DNA of 64,000 nt from Butyribacter intestini (GCA_001414325.1 LLKB01000005.1:62001-126000), one strand, 5' to 3'. Counted from the first letter of the stretch, positions 16,148-25,104 are shown. Notes: generated from the sequence alone by a model not told the origin. Translations and numbers: made by a program.

Positions 16148-16927
16148 CTATAAACGTATATCGATCGGTGTATATACTACCGACTGTCCACTTTCTGATG
16201 CTGGATTTTTTATTGTTTCTGCTGTTTCTGTTTTAACATCTGCATTCTCTGATGCATCTGTTGCCGTATCTGCATTTTCCTGTGTATTCTCTGCTTTCTG
16301 CGTTTGATCCTTCTTTGTTTCTGCTGCATCTGTACGGTTGTCTGCCTTTGCTGCTTCTTCCATAGATTTATTTGCATCTGAAAGTGAAGACATCTGTGAT
16401 GCTGTTGCAGACTGCGCTTTTGCCTGCAAATCTGCCAGTTCTTCTTCTTTCTTTTCGGTATTGCCTTTTCCAGCATCCTGCTTGATTTCAGACTCAAGCA
16501 CACCGGCTCTTCCTTCCATCTGTGTTGCCATACTACCCTGCACTTTTGCTTGCTTCATAGATGAATCTGCGGAAATCATTGCCCGCATACCTGCCTGTGA
16601 CAAGCCTGTTCCTTTCTTTGCAGATGTATTTTTTGTACCAGCCACCATATCCTCCATAGATGATTTTTTACTCTGCTGTTCCTTTCTCTGTTCAATCTGG
16701 TGCTGTCTTAACTGTTGATTGAGATTTGTAATTTCCTGTTGTATCTCCTGACGTTTCTTCATCTTATCCTCTAATGACAGTTCTTCATTTGATGATAAGT
16801 CCTGCAATTTCTGCTGTGCATTTGCAATCTGATTCTGAATATTTTTACTCACAGAATCATTCGCCTGTGCCATTCCCATTGCTCCTGTCTGCGTATTCGT
16901 TCCGTTAAATCCATTAATTTTCATCAT
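16148..16927 (-). CDS. FlxA-like protein, first gene of the cluster
   Basis: 259 residues; AGGAGG lies upstream of the ATG at 16927. The N-terminal 100 residues match the FlxA-like pattern: QNQIANAQQKLQDLSSNEEL, then EDKMKKRQEIQQEITNLNQQ, a coiled coil seen in proteins controlled with flagella. The C-terminal 130 residues are low-complexity Ala/Glu/Lys/Thr and end in VVYTPIDIRL, a conserved-looking tail. No signal peptide. It is separated from the sensor kinase by a terminator, a direct-repeat LytTR site and a perfect palindrome, so it begins a new transcript. Confidence 0.7.
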   Translation of the reverse strand: MMKINGFNGTNTQTGAMGMAQANDSVSKNIQNQIANAQQKLQDLSSNEELSLEDKMKKRQEIQQEITNLNQQLRQHQIEQRKEQQSKKSSMEDMVAGTKNTSAKKGTGLSQAGMRAMISADSSMKQAKVQGSMATQMEGRAGVLESEIKQDAGKGNTEKKEEELADLQAKAQSATASQMSSLSDANKSMEEAAKADNRTDAAETKKDQTQKAENTQENADTATDASENADVKTETAETIKNPASESGQSVVYTPIDIRL

Positions 16928-17039
16928 TTCGTTGTCCTCCTTGAGCTAATACTCTGAAATCCGTTTCCTGAAAATCTGTATAACATGATTTCTCTTTATT
17001 TTTTCTTTCGGCATATCTTTCTTCACAATAAACCGTGAT

Positions 17040-17068
17040 GTTGTGAACCGCCCTTTTTTCGTTGTGAA
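17040..17068 (-). promoter_or_regulatory. Direct-repeat LytTR-type site upstream of the FlxA operon
   Basis: GTTGTGAA occurs twice with a 21-base period (17040-17047 and 17061-17068); on the minus strand this is TTCACAAC-N13-TTCACAAC. LytTR regulators bind such 9-10 base direct repeats two DNA turns apart. The same pair with one mismatch lies before the response regulator gene (19369-19397), and both spacers are T-rich. Confidence 0.72.
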
Positions 17069-17069
17069 G

Positions 17070-17094
17070 CAGTCTGAAAATGCTTTTCAGACTG
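17070..17094. repeat. Perfect 11-base palindrome beside the LytTR site
   Basis: CAGTCTGAAAA and TTTTCAGACTG around TGC. It begins two bases from the direct repeats. There is no T run on the minus side, so an operator or structured leader is more likely than a terminator. Confidence 0.6.
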
Positions 17095-17149
17095 TCGCAG
17101 TGCTCCTCAAATATTGTTGCAAGCAACATATTTTCATCGCTACCTGCGC

Positions 17150-17204
17150 AAAAAAAGCACTACATATTTCTGTAATTTCTGTAATTTACAAAATACATAG
17201 TGCC
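17150..17204 (-). terminator. Terminator of the two-component operon
   Basis: On the minus strand GCACTATGTATTT pairs with AAATATGTAGTGC, followed by seven T. It lies 12 bases after the kinase stop at 17216. Confidence 0.88.
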
Positions 17205-17215
17205 AATTTATTTCT

Positions 17216-18586
17216 TTATTCTACCTGCATCATAATGCTAAGGATTACTTCCTCATTTCCCTGCTCCAAAGATATATCTCCCATATACATTCTGGCAACC
17301 CGGCGAATGTTATTCAAACCCATTCCATGTTCCCTCCCAGATTTGGTTGTTTCTGGCAAATCGCTGTCACCAAAATTAAGCTGACCCCCAAAACTGTTTT
17401 TTATGGTTATCATAAAGATACTGTTTTTCCGAAAAGAAGAAATGCTGATATACGGATCATCTCCACTTACATTTTCCATGCAGTTATTCAAGGCATTATT
17501 CATGATCACACTCAAATCAAATGCATTTAACTTCGTATTCTGCGGATAATGAAAATCCGACAGAAACCGAATCTGCCTTTCTTTTGCTTCTCTCAGCTTT
17601 TCCATCAAAATGACATCAATTACCGGACTTCCTGTCTTTATTTCCGGAGATACCTCGTCCCATTCATTTTTCAGATGTTCCAAGTATTCTGTAGCATCAT
17701 CCATATTATTATGTGCCACGAGATGTTCCAGTGTCTGTATATGATTTCCCATATCATGGCGCATGGAGCGGATATCCCGATACAACTTTTCGACTTCCCC
17801 GATATGCTTTTTCATGTCACTGATCTGATTTAATACCAGCTCTTGTCCCCGCTGTTCTTCCTGCATCTCTTTCCAGTTTTGGAACATTACAATCACAACA
17901 AGAATAGCGACTATAGAAATCAGATAGTGTAAAAAGCTTAAAGCTCCATAAAATCCATATGTATCAATCAAGTTCTTTCCAGTATCTCTTTCGTATATCA
18001 TGAGATAATATTGTAAAATGCCATACCCAGTGACGCCTACAAGCGAAGGTATAATAAGCATTACCATCTCTTTGACACTCATTTCATCTTTTTTGTATAT
18101 ATACGCTTTATTGATCAGTCCTATTGCAACCGCAATAAAAGCAATACAAAGTACAATATCCAAAACTCTGGTTCCAACATATAGTCCGTATTGCAGCCAC
18201 ACTTTTTCTGCACCCATATTCCGAAATACAAGTGCTTTTGTAACAAGATCATCAAGTCTGGCTGCCATTGCAACCGCTAACCATCGGATAGAAAAGAAAG
18301 TAATTGCAAGAAATATTTTCTGATATATATTTCTTCTGTCCTCTGCATACATCACAAGAAACGCTGCTATAACTCCAATCAGATATGCGGAAAAATTATC
18401 AATCTGTGGCGGAATCATATATAAAACAAGCATAATCGTAATATAAACAATACTGACTGCCGCAGCCCCTTTTTTCTTTTTTATATAGGGACAAACAAAT
18501 TTTCCAAAATAGATTCCTGTAATCATAAGGAGTGCAATAACAGAAATTTTCGATGTAACCATCCAGCATTTTTCTACCAAACTCAT
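17216..18586 (-). CDS. GHKL-type sensor histidine kinase (AgrC-like)
   Basis: 456 residues. About six membrane spans fill residues 10-240, which would form a peptide- or envelope-sensing module. The dimerisation histidine is in RSMRHDMGNHIQTLEHL, the GHKL H-box. The ATPase domain carries NNALNNCMENV (N box) and HGMGLNNIRR (G box). It overlaps the response regulator by four bases (ATGA) and is translated after it. No autoinducer peptide gene or AgrB-like processing protease is visible, so the signal may be something else. A strong terminator follows. Confidence 0.9.
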   Translation of the reverse strand: MSLVEKCWMVTSKISVIALLMITGIYFGKFVCPYIKKKKGAAAVSIVYITIMLVLYMIPPQIDNFSAYLIGVIAAFLVMYAEDRRNIYQKIFLAITFFSIRWLAVAMAARLDDLVTKALVFRNMGAEKVWLQYGLYVGTRVLDIVLCIAFIAVAIGLINKAYIYKKDEMSVKEMVMLIIPSLVGVTGYGILQYYLMIYERDTGKNLIDTYGFYGALSFLHYLISIVAILVVIVMFQNWKEMQEEQRGQELVLNQISDMKKHIGEVEKLYRDIRSMRHDMGNHIQTLEHLVAHNNMDDATEYLEHLKNEWDEVSPEIKTGSPVIDVILMEKLREAKERQIRFLSDFHYPQNTKLNAFDLSVIMNNALNNCMENVSGDDPYISISSFRKNSIFMITIKNSFGGQLNFGDSDLPETTKSGREHGMGLNNIRRVARMYMGDISLEQGNEEVILSIMMQVE

Positions 18587-19296
18587 CCGATTTCTTTTCC
18601 TTTCCTCTGATTATATTTCAAATACTGTTTTACAAACTCAGAATAATTCTGTTTTGCAATCAATGCAGTTCCATTTTCCATCGTCACACAATTTGCATCA
18701 TATTTCTGAACATATTTGAAATGTACGAGGTAGGCTCTGTGTGTACGAAAAAAATCTGCTCCCGCAATTTCACTCAGTTCCTGCAATTTTCCATAATATT
18801 CAATATTCGTATCCCGTGTATGGATAATGACTTTTCGATTATATACCTCAGCATACACAATATCCTTCAAAAACACTTTCATATGGCTTCCTCCGGACTG
18901 CACCATCATGTATTTTTCATCCGATTGATTTTCAGAATATTTTTCAATGCTTCTGACTGCACATTTCACAACTTCCTCAAATTTTTCATCTGAAAATGGT
19001 TTCACCAGATAATGAAATGCTGCAACATCAAATGCCTGAAAAACATACTCCTCCACAGCAGTTACAAATATCAATACCATTCTTTCATTTTTCTGACGAA
19101 GAATCCTTGCCGTTTCCATTCCATCCATTCCTGGCATCTGAATATCTAAAAATAGAATATCCGGCTCACAACCACTTGCAATCAATTCATCACCAGACAA
19201 ATATTTTTCTATTACTGCATCTGGTAATAATTTCTTTATTTTTTCCTCTAATATCAATCCTATAGATTTTTCATCATCGCAGACTGCTATTTGCAT
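18583..19296 (-). CDS. LytTR-family response regulator
   Basis: 237 residues. The receiver domain (1-120) has the acidic pair DDE, the phosphorylation Asp in ILFLDIQMPGMDG (about residue 53), the Thr in FVTAVEEYVF, and Lys in YLVKPFSD. The C-terminal LytTR DNA-binding domain (about 140-235) reads KVFLKDIVYAEVYNRKVIIH and FFRTHRAYLVHFKYV. It is first in the two-component operon and has its own direct-repeat site upstream, so it probably activates itself. The related site before the FlxA gene suggests that operon is its target. Confidence 0.92.
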   Translation of the reverse strand: MQIAVCDDEKSIGLILEEKIKKLLPDAVIEKYLSGDELIASGCEPDILFLDIQMPGMDGMETARILRQKNERMVLIFVTAVEEYVFQAFDVAAFHYLVKPFSDEKFEEVVKCAVRSIEKYSENQSDEKYMMVQSGGSHMKVFLKDIVYAEVYNRKVIIHTRDTNIEYYGKLQELSEIAGADFFRTHRAYLVHFKYVQKYDANCVTMENGTALIAKQNYSEFVKQYLKYNQRKGKEIG

Positions 19297-19330
19297 CTTG
19301 TCACTTCCTTACTTACATACAATTATATTT

Positions 19331-19397
19331 ATTATATCGGAAAAAGTCTTTTAATAGCCAGCCGCCATGTTGCGAACAGACCTTTTTTTGTTGTGAA
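19331..19397 (-). promoter_or_regulatory. Promoter with direct-repeat LytTR site before the response regulator
   Basis: On the minus strand TTCACAAC (19397-19390) and TTCGCAAC (19376-19369) form a direct repeat with 21-base period. The -10 TATAAT is at 19336-19331, 32 bases after the second repeat, and no good -35 is present. That is the layout of a LytTR-activated promoter. Confidence 0.72.
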
Positions 19398-19649
19398 ATA
19401 GAATATCACATATAACGCGTTATTTGCTTCCTGTTAATACGCGAAAGCACTGTATCTCAAACTCATTGAAATACCATGCTTCCCCGCATTTTCTATATCG
19501 TCCTATTGATATTATTACTTTACTATGCGACATACCTCTGGGCGTGACTGTATCTATCAAAAAAGAAGCCAGCAGTTTATTCACACACTACTGCCTTCCT
19601 ATACTACTCATTTTATTTACTTCGCTGCGTCTCAGACAAGTTTTTCATT
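19398..19649. other. Intergenic DNA without a supported gene
   Basis: Together with the promoter region this makes about 350 bases between the response regulator and the DUF6040 fragment. A 90-codon plus-strand frame is open here but has no ribosome site and no recognisable protein character. Confidence 0.4.
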
Positions 19650-20349
19650 TTAAACACAACCTCTGTTTTCCCGACAGCCTTTTACATACCACCTGATTCC
19701 AACATATACCAGTTGCACGAATAATAAGAAAAATAGCAGATTGATTGGCAAGACTGTCTTTATCCAATCTCCAAAGTAGATTGCTATTTCCATGCTTATA
19801 AGTGTTACCAGTATGGTAATCATATCCCAGCAGCACTTCTTATATAACCCTGCAATCTTTATCCCGATGAATGCTAAAAGTATTCCTGCACTCACCAGAC
19901 AGCCACCACAAACCAATATTCTTATCAGCCAATATCCAATTCCGGCAACGACTGGATTGGATATTCCATCACTAATCTGTGCCACATTCTTTCCTGTCAG
20001 TACAATCCAGCCAGCAATGGTCTGTATAAAAGTTGCGATTGTATCAAAGAATCTTCCACAATCAGAAATAAATACCTTTGACCGTATCATCTGAAAAAGA
20101 GTAGTTGATGCGGAATACCATATCAGCAGAAACATCAATGCTTCATACATAGCTGTTTTTGCTTTATATCTGCCTGCTATTTTTTCTCTCTGCGTATCAT
20201 ACCTTTCCTTCACTTTCAGATAAGCTGTCTGGTTACAATTCTTACACTTTTGATAGAGCACCGGCTTTTCAACCGGTATCTCTACTTTTTTCTGATGAGA
20301 GAGTGCATAGTCCCGTTCCTGTTCTGCCTGCCTTAGCTTATCTTGATGG
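19650..20349 (-). pseudogene. DUF6040-like ICE protein, N-terminus removed by the IS
   Basis: The frame is open from the IS edge at 20349 to the stop at 19650, about 232 codons, but has no start because the IS left end cuts it. It carries a coiled-coil remnant (QDKLRQAEQERDYALSHQKK), then VEIPVEKPVLYQKCKNCNQT with a CxxC pair, then about four membrane spans. This is the layout of DUF6040 proteins of conjugative elements. An internal ATG at 20261 could still start a shorter product. It is further evidence, with DUF6061, for a decayed ICE in this region. Confidence 0.65.
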
Positions 20350-20435
20350 TGTTAGAATTTAAACAGTATAAGTTAGATATGGAATAATCCTTAATATAGA
20401 TTTATTATTAAAGTTAAAGATTGGAGGATTAAGAC

Positions 20436-20723
20436 ATGGCTACAGAGTACTCGGAAGAATTTAAGAAAGATGCGGTAAAATATTGGGAGGAGCATAAAGA
20501 TTTAGGCATTAATGCATGTGCTAAAAATCTAGGCATATCTAAAAGTACACTATCTACCTGGCGTAAACTTTATGAAAGTAATGAGGGTAACATTCCAACC
20601 CGGGTAAGAGGCAATTACGAAAGTGATGCTGCAAAAGAAAATGCTAGACTTAAGAAAGAATTAAGGGATGCACAGGATGCTCTGGAAATATTAAAAAAAG
20701 CAATCGGCATACTGGGAAACTAA
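20436..20723 (+). CDS. IS3-family transposase OrfA
   Basis: 95 residues, with GGAGG about 10 bases before the ATG. The N-terminal helix-turn-helix is YSEEFKKDAVKYWEEHK followed by ACAKNLGISKSTLSTW. A leucine-zipper-like helix covers the end (ENARLKKELRDAQDALEIL). Near codon 87 the message reads AAAAAAAGC, a -1 slippery sequence that would fuse OrfA to OrfB. It binds the IS ends in the fused transposase. The frame is intact. Confidence 0.85.
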   Translation: MATEYSEEFKKDAVKYWEEHKDLGINACAKNLGISKSTLSTWRKLYESNEGNIPTRVRGNYESDAAKENARLKKELRDAQDALEILKKAIGILGN

Positions 20724-21636
20724 CAGAAGCTATATACCTTGAAACTACAAATAAAGACAGAAATATGAGGGAACAAGGTGGACGCCGGCTTAATGTTAGC
20801 GGTGTGCTGAGACACTTAGGCGTCTCTAGAAGTGGATATAATACTTGGAAAAACAGGATTCCAAGTAATAGGGAACAACGAAAAAACAAAATAAAAGATA
20901 AGATATGTGATATTTATGATGAATCACACCAAAATTATGGTGCTCCCAAAATAGCAAAGAAACTGAAAGAAGAAGGTGAAACAATAAGTAAAAAGGCAGT
21001 AGGTAATTATATGCGTGAAATGGGGTAAAGGCACAATGGATTAAGCCTTATACCATAACAACTATAGATTCAGATTTCAGCGAAGAATATAAAAATATAC
21101 TTGATGAGCAGTTTAACCCAGATTTTCCAGATGCAGTATGGTGTACAGATATTACATATATTTGGACATATGAGGGATTTGTGTATTTAACAAGTATAAT
21201 GGACTTATATTCAAGAAAAATAATATCCTGGGTGTTAAGTGATACCCTTGAAACAAAATGGGTTGTAGAAGCTGTCAATAAGGCTAAAAAAGTAAGAAAT
21301 GTTAGCAAGCCATTAATTCTGCATTCAGATCGTGGCAGACAATATACAGCTAAAGATTATGCAGATGCAACATCAGGAATGACACTAAGTTATTCAAAGA
21401 AAGCGTATCCATGGGATAATGCATGTATTGAATCTTTCCATTCATTACTTAAAAGAGAATGGATAAACAGATTTAAGATAACAGACTATAATCATGCATA
21501 TAAACTTATTTTTAAATATATAGAAGCATTTTATAATACCGTGAGAATTCACAGTCACTGTGATTATGTATCACCTAATGAGTATGAAAAGAAATACTGG
21601 ATAAAATTAAGACAAATGGAAATAAATGTGGCATAA
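20700..21636 (+). pseudogene. IS3-family transposase OrfB, frameshifted
   Basis: The catalytic partner has all of its parts: an N-terminal RHLGVSRSGYNTW helix, then WCTDITYIW (first Asp), LILHSDRGRQYT (second Asp) and WDNACIESFHSLLK (Glu). The frame is broken at 21024-21028, where ATGGGGTAA should continue into KAQWIKPY; one G has been lost from a G run. The product would stop before the DDE core, so this copy is probably inactive unless a second slip occurs. OrfB starts in the -1 frame after the slippery run shared with OrfA. Confidence 0.8.
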
Positions 21637-21665
21637 AACGGATTATTGAGGTGAAAAGTTCATGT

Positions 21666-21989
21666 TTAACTTGTACTTTTTCTTGACATAGGACCAGCCA
21701 ACAGTTCGACAATAGACGAGACAGCAATAACCGCCGTTACGATAATAATATTTATCAAGAATGTATATTCACTTCTAAAACTTTCAAGTGAATCAATCAC
21801 AAGTTTAGGAATAAATATCGAAGCCACGGATTTTATAATCCCGGCTGGCACTAAAAACAGCGATAAAATAAATCCTAACTTATTATAAATGAAACTCTCT
21901 TTACAATAAAAATAAAAATTGTTTAAAATTCCGTACTTTTTGCTATGTATCTGCAAATATTTTTTTACAATATTATCCTGAAATATCAT
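21666..21989 (-). pseudogene. ABC transporter N-terminus, cut off by the IS
   Basis: The ATG at 21989 has GGAG upstream. About 98 codons encode the start of an ABC transporter of the fused permease/ATPase type: two membrane spans (residues about 36-60 and 75-95) with SVASIFIPKLVIDSLESF between them. The frame then enters the IS right end and stops. The rest of the membrane part and the whole ATPase are gone. Confidence 0.72.
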
Positions 21990-22195
21990 GGTATTCTCCT
22001 TATTAAATAGTTTATTGCACCATTCTCTGCATAAAACTACTTAACATAGTTTCATGCCATCAGATATTTCTAATACGCCAAAATACCACCATAATTTTAC
22101 CTCACTTTCAATCTAAATCTGCCATTAGCTACAATTTATTATAACAAGCTATCTATAAGTCCACAACCAAAATACTATATTTTTTCTGTAAATTA
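21990..22195. other. Spacer between ABC fragment and MITE
   Basis: A+T-rich spacer, presumably the old promoter region of the truncated ABC gene. I see no gene or clear promoter. Confidence 0.35.
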
Positions 22196-22448
22196 GTAAC
22201 AGTTCAGCCATAAAAAATAATTGACAATACTTGAGCTTGCTCATTGTATTGTTGATTATCTTTTTATGGTAGAATAGCCTTTCATTTCTGAAATGAGGGA
22301 AAAGCCCTCGCGAGCACGCTCAGATGGAACAAATTTATTTGTTCCATCTGAGCTTTGCTTTCGCGTAAATAAACCAAAGCTGCTAAGCAGCGACTGACAG
22401 CTTGCTGGCAGGTTTATGAATTGAGGAAATAAAAGGCTGAACTGTTAC
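22196..22448. mobile_element. MITE copy A, 253 bases, with 14-base ends and 8-base target duplication
   Basis: Ends are perfect: GTAACAGTTCAGCC at 22196-22209 and its inverse at 22435-22448. GTAAATTA flanks both sides (22188-22195 and 22449-22456), an exact target duplication. It shares nearly all of its sequence with 44097-44278 but carries about 70 extra bases that include a 17-base perfect palindrome at 22318-22353. No transposase is encoded, so it must be moved in trans. Confidence 0.9.
22318..22353. repeat. 17-base perfect hairpin inside MITE copy A
   Basis: GCTCAGATGGAACAAAT and its exact inverse around TT. It is absent from the other MITE copy, where the flanking bases join directly. 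Confidence 0.85.
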
Positions 22449-22519
22449 GTAAATTATCAAGTTTTCCCTATCAATAAGAATAAAAAACTTTAATAAAATA
22501 TTTTAAATCATCTGCATAC

Positions 22520-23047
22520 TTAAATACCAGAGTCAATCATCTCTTTTGCACGATATAAAACAGGTAGTTCTCTGTTTGCCACAAGTTTCCCTAATCTTGT
22601 ATTTGACCTGTATTCATATTCTTTAACTGCATCTTCATATAATAATTTCAATGTAGACAAATGAAAACAATTTATCTCATCTTCGGTCAGATTTTTATCA
22701 CCAAACGAATTAACTCTACATAAAAAATAATTATTAATATTATGTCTATGAATAAGGTTATAATAATCACTTACAACTCCGATTTTACAAACCACTTCTA
22801 CATCTGCACCCAATTCTTCTTTTAATTCCCTTTTTATGGCAGCAATCAGGTCTTCTCCATCCTCTACACCACCGCCGGCAGTTTCAATCAATGTTGCTTT
22901 TCCGAAGTCATCATCCCTATTTGCTCTTACAAAATAAAAATATCCGTTTTCATCGTAAACAAACGCTCTTGCTATATTCCTGTCATGATCAATATAATCA
23001 TATTTCCATTCGGTATCCTGCAAACTAATTTTTAGTTCTTTATGCAT
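22520..23047 (-). CDS. NUDIX hydrolase
   Basis: 175 residues from the ATG at 23047, which has GGAG 6 bases upstream; an in-frame GTG 12 bases earlier lies inside that ribosome site. The NUDIX box begins at about residue 76, GGGVEDGEDLIAAIKREL followed by KEELGA, and fits GX5EX7REUXEEXGU with all metal residues. The substrate-side residues are not diagnostic; pyrophosphate-linked nucleotides or sugars are the usual targets. It stands alone between the MITE and the intron. Confidence 0.88.
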   Translation of the reverse strand: MHKELKISLQDTEWKYDYIDHDRNIARAFVYDENGYFYFVRANRDDDFGKATLIETAGGGVEDGEDLIAAIKRELKEELGADVEVVCKIGVVSDYYNLIHRHNINNYFLCRVNSFGDKNLTEDEINCFHLSTLKLLYEDAVKEYEYRSNTRLGKLVANRELPVLYRAKEMIDSGI

Positions 23048-23093
23048 ATTTTTCTCCACTAACTTTTATTTAGTTTTTAAATTAAATGTGTTT

Positions 23094-23126
23094 TTGGAGA
23101 GCCGGATCATTTCGGCTCCCCTTTTA
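23094..23126. terminator. Hairpin with T run upstream of the NUDIX gene
   Basis: GGAG-AGCCG pairs with CGGCT-CCCC and is followed by TTTTATTAT on the plus strand. No plus-strand gene ends here, so it is either orphaned by rearrangement or belongs to an unseen small transcript. Confidence 0.45.
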
Positions 23127-23330
23127 TTATACTGGTTATATTTTTTCAGCTTTAACAATTAAAAGTCATTTTTCAATCCTCTATATAAAATAAATATTCC
23201 CATAATATACTTTCATATTCTCTGTTTCATGCTTGTAAGTAAATCGAGTAGGAGGAATTTCTCTTAACTGAGAAATTCCGACCTCTCACACCACCGTGCG
23301 TACCGTTCGGTACACGGCGGTTCCATCAAC

Positions 23331-24614
23331 TTAACAAGTAACACACCTTTCGGTATAGTAATCTAACATTGAGACTAATCCAAATGAGGTTAGTCTCTTT
23401 GTACTTATAGCCTTTTGTATCCATCCATTGTGGGCGAGTCTTGCATATCTGTCTCCGCAATACGCTATTTTAAATGCCGCCCATCTTGGTACATCAAGCT
23501 TCATAAGGTTCTTTGCTCTGTTTTGTGGAGTTTTCCAATGTTTCCAAATGCACATACGAAGTCTATATCTGATGTTACCATCTAATTCTCGACAAAGTGT
23601 TTTCATACTACCTATTTTGAAGTAGTTTATCCAACCTCTTATGAGCTGATTAAGTTTCTCCACTTTATAGCTGTTGCTAACACCCCAGCTACGACAGGTG
23701 AGTTCCTTCATTCTCTTTTTGAACTTCGCTACTGATTTTGCGTGTGGCTTTGCTTTAAACTGGTGTACTCTTGGGTCAAAGTAGAACCCAAACCCAAGGT
23801 ATTTAAGTCCGCTTGGTCTGTCTACTTTACTCTTTGTCATGTTGACCTTGAGACCTAGTTTCTCCTCAATAAATCGAGATATGTTTCTCATTACCCGATT
23901 TGCAGACATTTCACTTCCAACCATGATAATACAGTCATCTGCATATCGTACAAAGTTAAGCCCTCGCTTTTCCATTTCCTTATCAAGTTCATTGAGCATG
24001 ATGTTTGCCAATAACGGCGAAAGATTTCCTCCTTGCGGTGTTCCCACAATAGAATCCTCATATTCATCGTCAATCATGATTCCGCTGACAAGATATTTCC
24101 TTATGATAGAGATAACATCTCCATCTTTTATAGTTCTGCCTATGATAGTCATAAGCTTGTCATGGTTTACCGTGTCAAAGAACTTTTCCAAGTCAATGTC
24201 TACAATCCAATCGTTACCATCATTCATCATGTCAAGTGCTGTTAGGATTGCTTGCTGTGCACATCTATTCGGTCTGAATCCGTAACTATGTTCATGGAAT
24301 TGTTCCTCATAGATTGGTGTTAATACCTGTGCAATGGCTTGCTGTATGAATCTGTCTGTTACTGTTGGTACTCCTAGGTTTCTGACACCGCCATCAGGCT
24401 TTGGTATCTCCACTCTTCGTACTGGTTGAGGTTTATACTTTCTTGTCCTCAACTGTTCCTTGATGTTTTCGCCGTTCTTTGTAAGATGCTCTTTGAGTTC
24501 TGTGTACTTCATTCCGTCCACTCCCTCTGCACCTTTGTTTCGTACGACTTGCAGATATGCTCTGTTGAGGTTATCGCTAGATAATATCTGCTCCATTAGA
24601 CTACTTGTGTCCAT
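23331..24614 (-). CDS. ltrA: Group II intron reverse transcriptase / maturase
   Basis: 427 residues from the ATG at 24614, with GGAAAG upstream; an earlier in-frame start has no site. Reverse transcriptase blocks run in order: QPVRRVEIPKPDGGVRNLGV, YGFRPNRCAQQA, DIDLEKFFDTVNHDKL, GTPQGGNLSPLLANI, and the catalytic FVRYADDCII. The maturase X domain follows (YLGFGFYF through RGWINYF). There is no C-terminal HNH endonuclease, as expected for class IIC. The frame is intact, so the intron may be active. Confidence 0.93.
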   Translation of the reverse strand: MDTSSLMEQILSSDNLNRAYLQVVRNKGAEGVDGMKYTELKEHLTKNGENIKEQLRTRKYKPQPVRRVEIPKPDGGVRNLGVPTVTDRFIQQAIAQVLTPIYEEQFHEHSYGFRPNRCAQQAILTALDMMNDGNDWIVDIDLEKFFDTVNHDKLMTIIGRTIKDGDVISIIRKYLVSGIMIDDEYEDSIVGTPQGGNLSPLLANIMLNELDKEMEKRGLNFVRYADDCIIMVGSEMSANRVMRNISRFIEEKLGLKVNMTKSKVDRPSGLKYLGFGFYFDPRVHQFKAKPHAKSVAKFKKRMKELTCRSWGVSNSYKVEKLNQLIRGWINYFKIGSMKTLCRELDGNIRYRLRMCIWKHWKTPQNRAKNLMKLDVPRWAAFKIAYCGDRYARLAHNGWIQKAISTKRLTSFGLVSMLDYYTERCVTC

Positions 24615-25100
24615 GCGTTCTTTCCTTTCCGTCTCGCTTGATTTGACCATCTTTTACCCGATTGGTTACGGCAGATGTTGTCATTTCTGCAATACGAGAC
24701 ATACTCAAACTTATTGATTGTTCGCCCCTTTGCTCCATCTCTATTACAGAGACTTCTTCACTACTATGGGCTCGGCTGACTTCTCACAGTTCGTTGTTAC
24801 TGGGCTAATGAAACCTCTGTGAGACCTCCACGCTTAAGGTGCACGCTCTTTCTCTCCATATATCCGCCACATTTACTCTGCTACTACAAATGTGATAGTT
24901 ATTAGACTTTGTTGCTTTATGCCAACTTATCTCTCGTAGCCTAGCCTTATATGTGATTTCTGTCCGTCGGACCGGAGATTTGCTTACAGCTTCCTTCAGA
25001 TTCCACCTCACGATGGACACCCTTGCTGTTCGGCTATACACTTCCCACTATCTGGGCATGTTCGGGACTTTCACCCGTTAGAGTGCGCCCATGGCGCGCA
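24615..25100 (-). ncRNA. Group II intron RNA, 5' domains
   Basis: About 485 non-coding bases upstream of the maturase form domains I to III and part of IV. This accounts for the long gap without a gene. Conserved single-stranded and stem segments are visible but I did not fold it. Confidence 0.6.
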
Positions 25101-25104
25101 AACA

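Larger units (their letters stand above)
20350..21688 (+). mobile_element. IS3-family insertion sequence, 1339 bases
   Basis: Ends begin TGTTAGAA at 20350 and, inverted, TGTCAAGA at 21688, with imperfect similarity inward (AGTATAAGTTA and AGTACAAGTTA). It contains orfA, an A7G slippery site at 20693-20700 and orfB in the -1 frame. No flanking target duplication is visible. Both neighbouring genes are cut exactly at the ends, so a deletion adjacent to the IS, or recombination between two copies, is likely. Confidence 0.8.
23237..25100 (-). mobile_element. Group II intron, probably class IIC
   Basis: Minus strand. The 5' region has GGGCGCACTC and GGGTGAAAGTCCCGAAC, typical of domain I. Near the 3' end, GAACCGCCGTGTACC with GGTACGCACGG is domain V, and the following stem with TCCTACTCGAT is domain VI. 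The reverse transcriptase lies in domain IV. The 5' end lies a few bases after the T run of a terminator hairpin, the preferred IIC target. Exact ends are uncertain by about 10 bases. Confidence 0.85.

Noticed and set aside
16914..17129. A 71-codon minus-strand frame upstream of the FlxA gene
   Set aside because: It contains the direct-repeat LytTR site and palindrome, has no ribosome site and overlaps the FlxA start.
19424..19696. A 90-codon plus-strand frame between the response regulator and the DUF6040 fragment
   Set aside because: No ribosome site, and the composition looks like non-coding DNA; it also runs antisense into the DUF6040-like frame.
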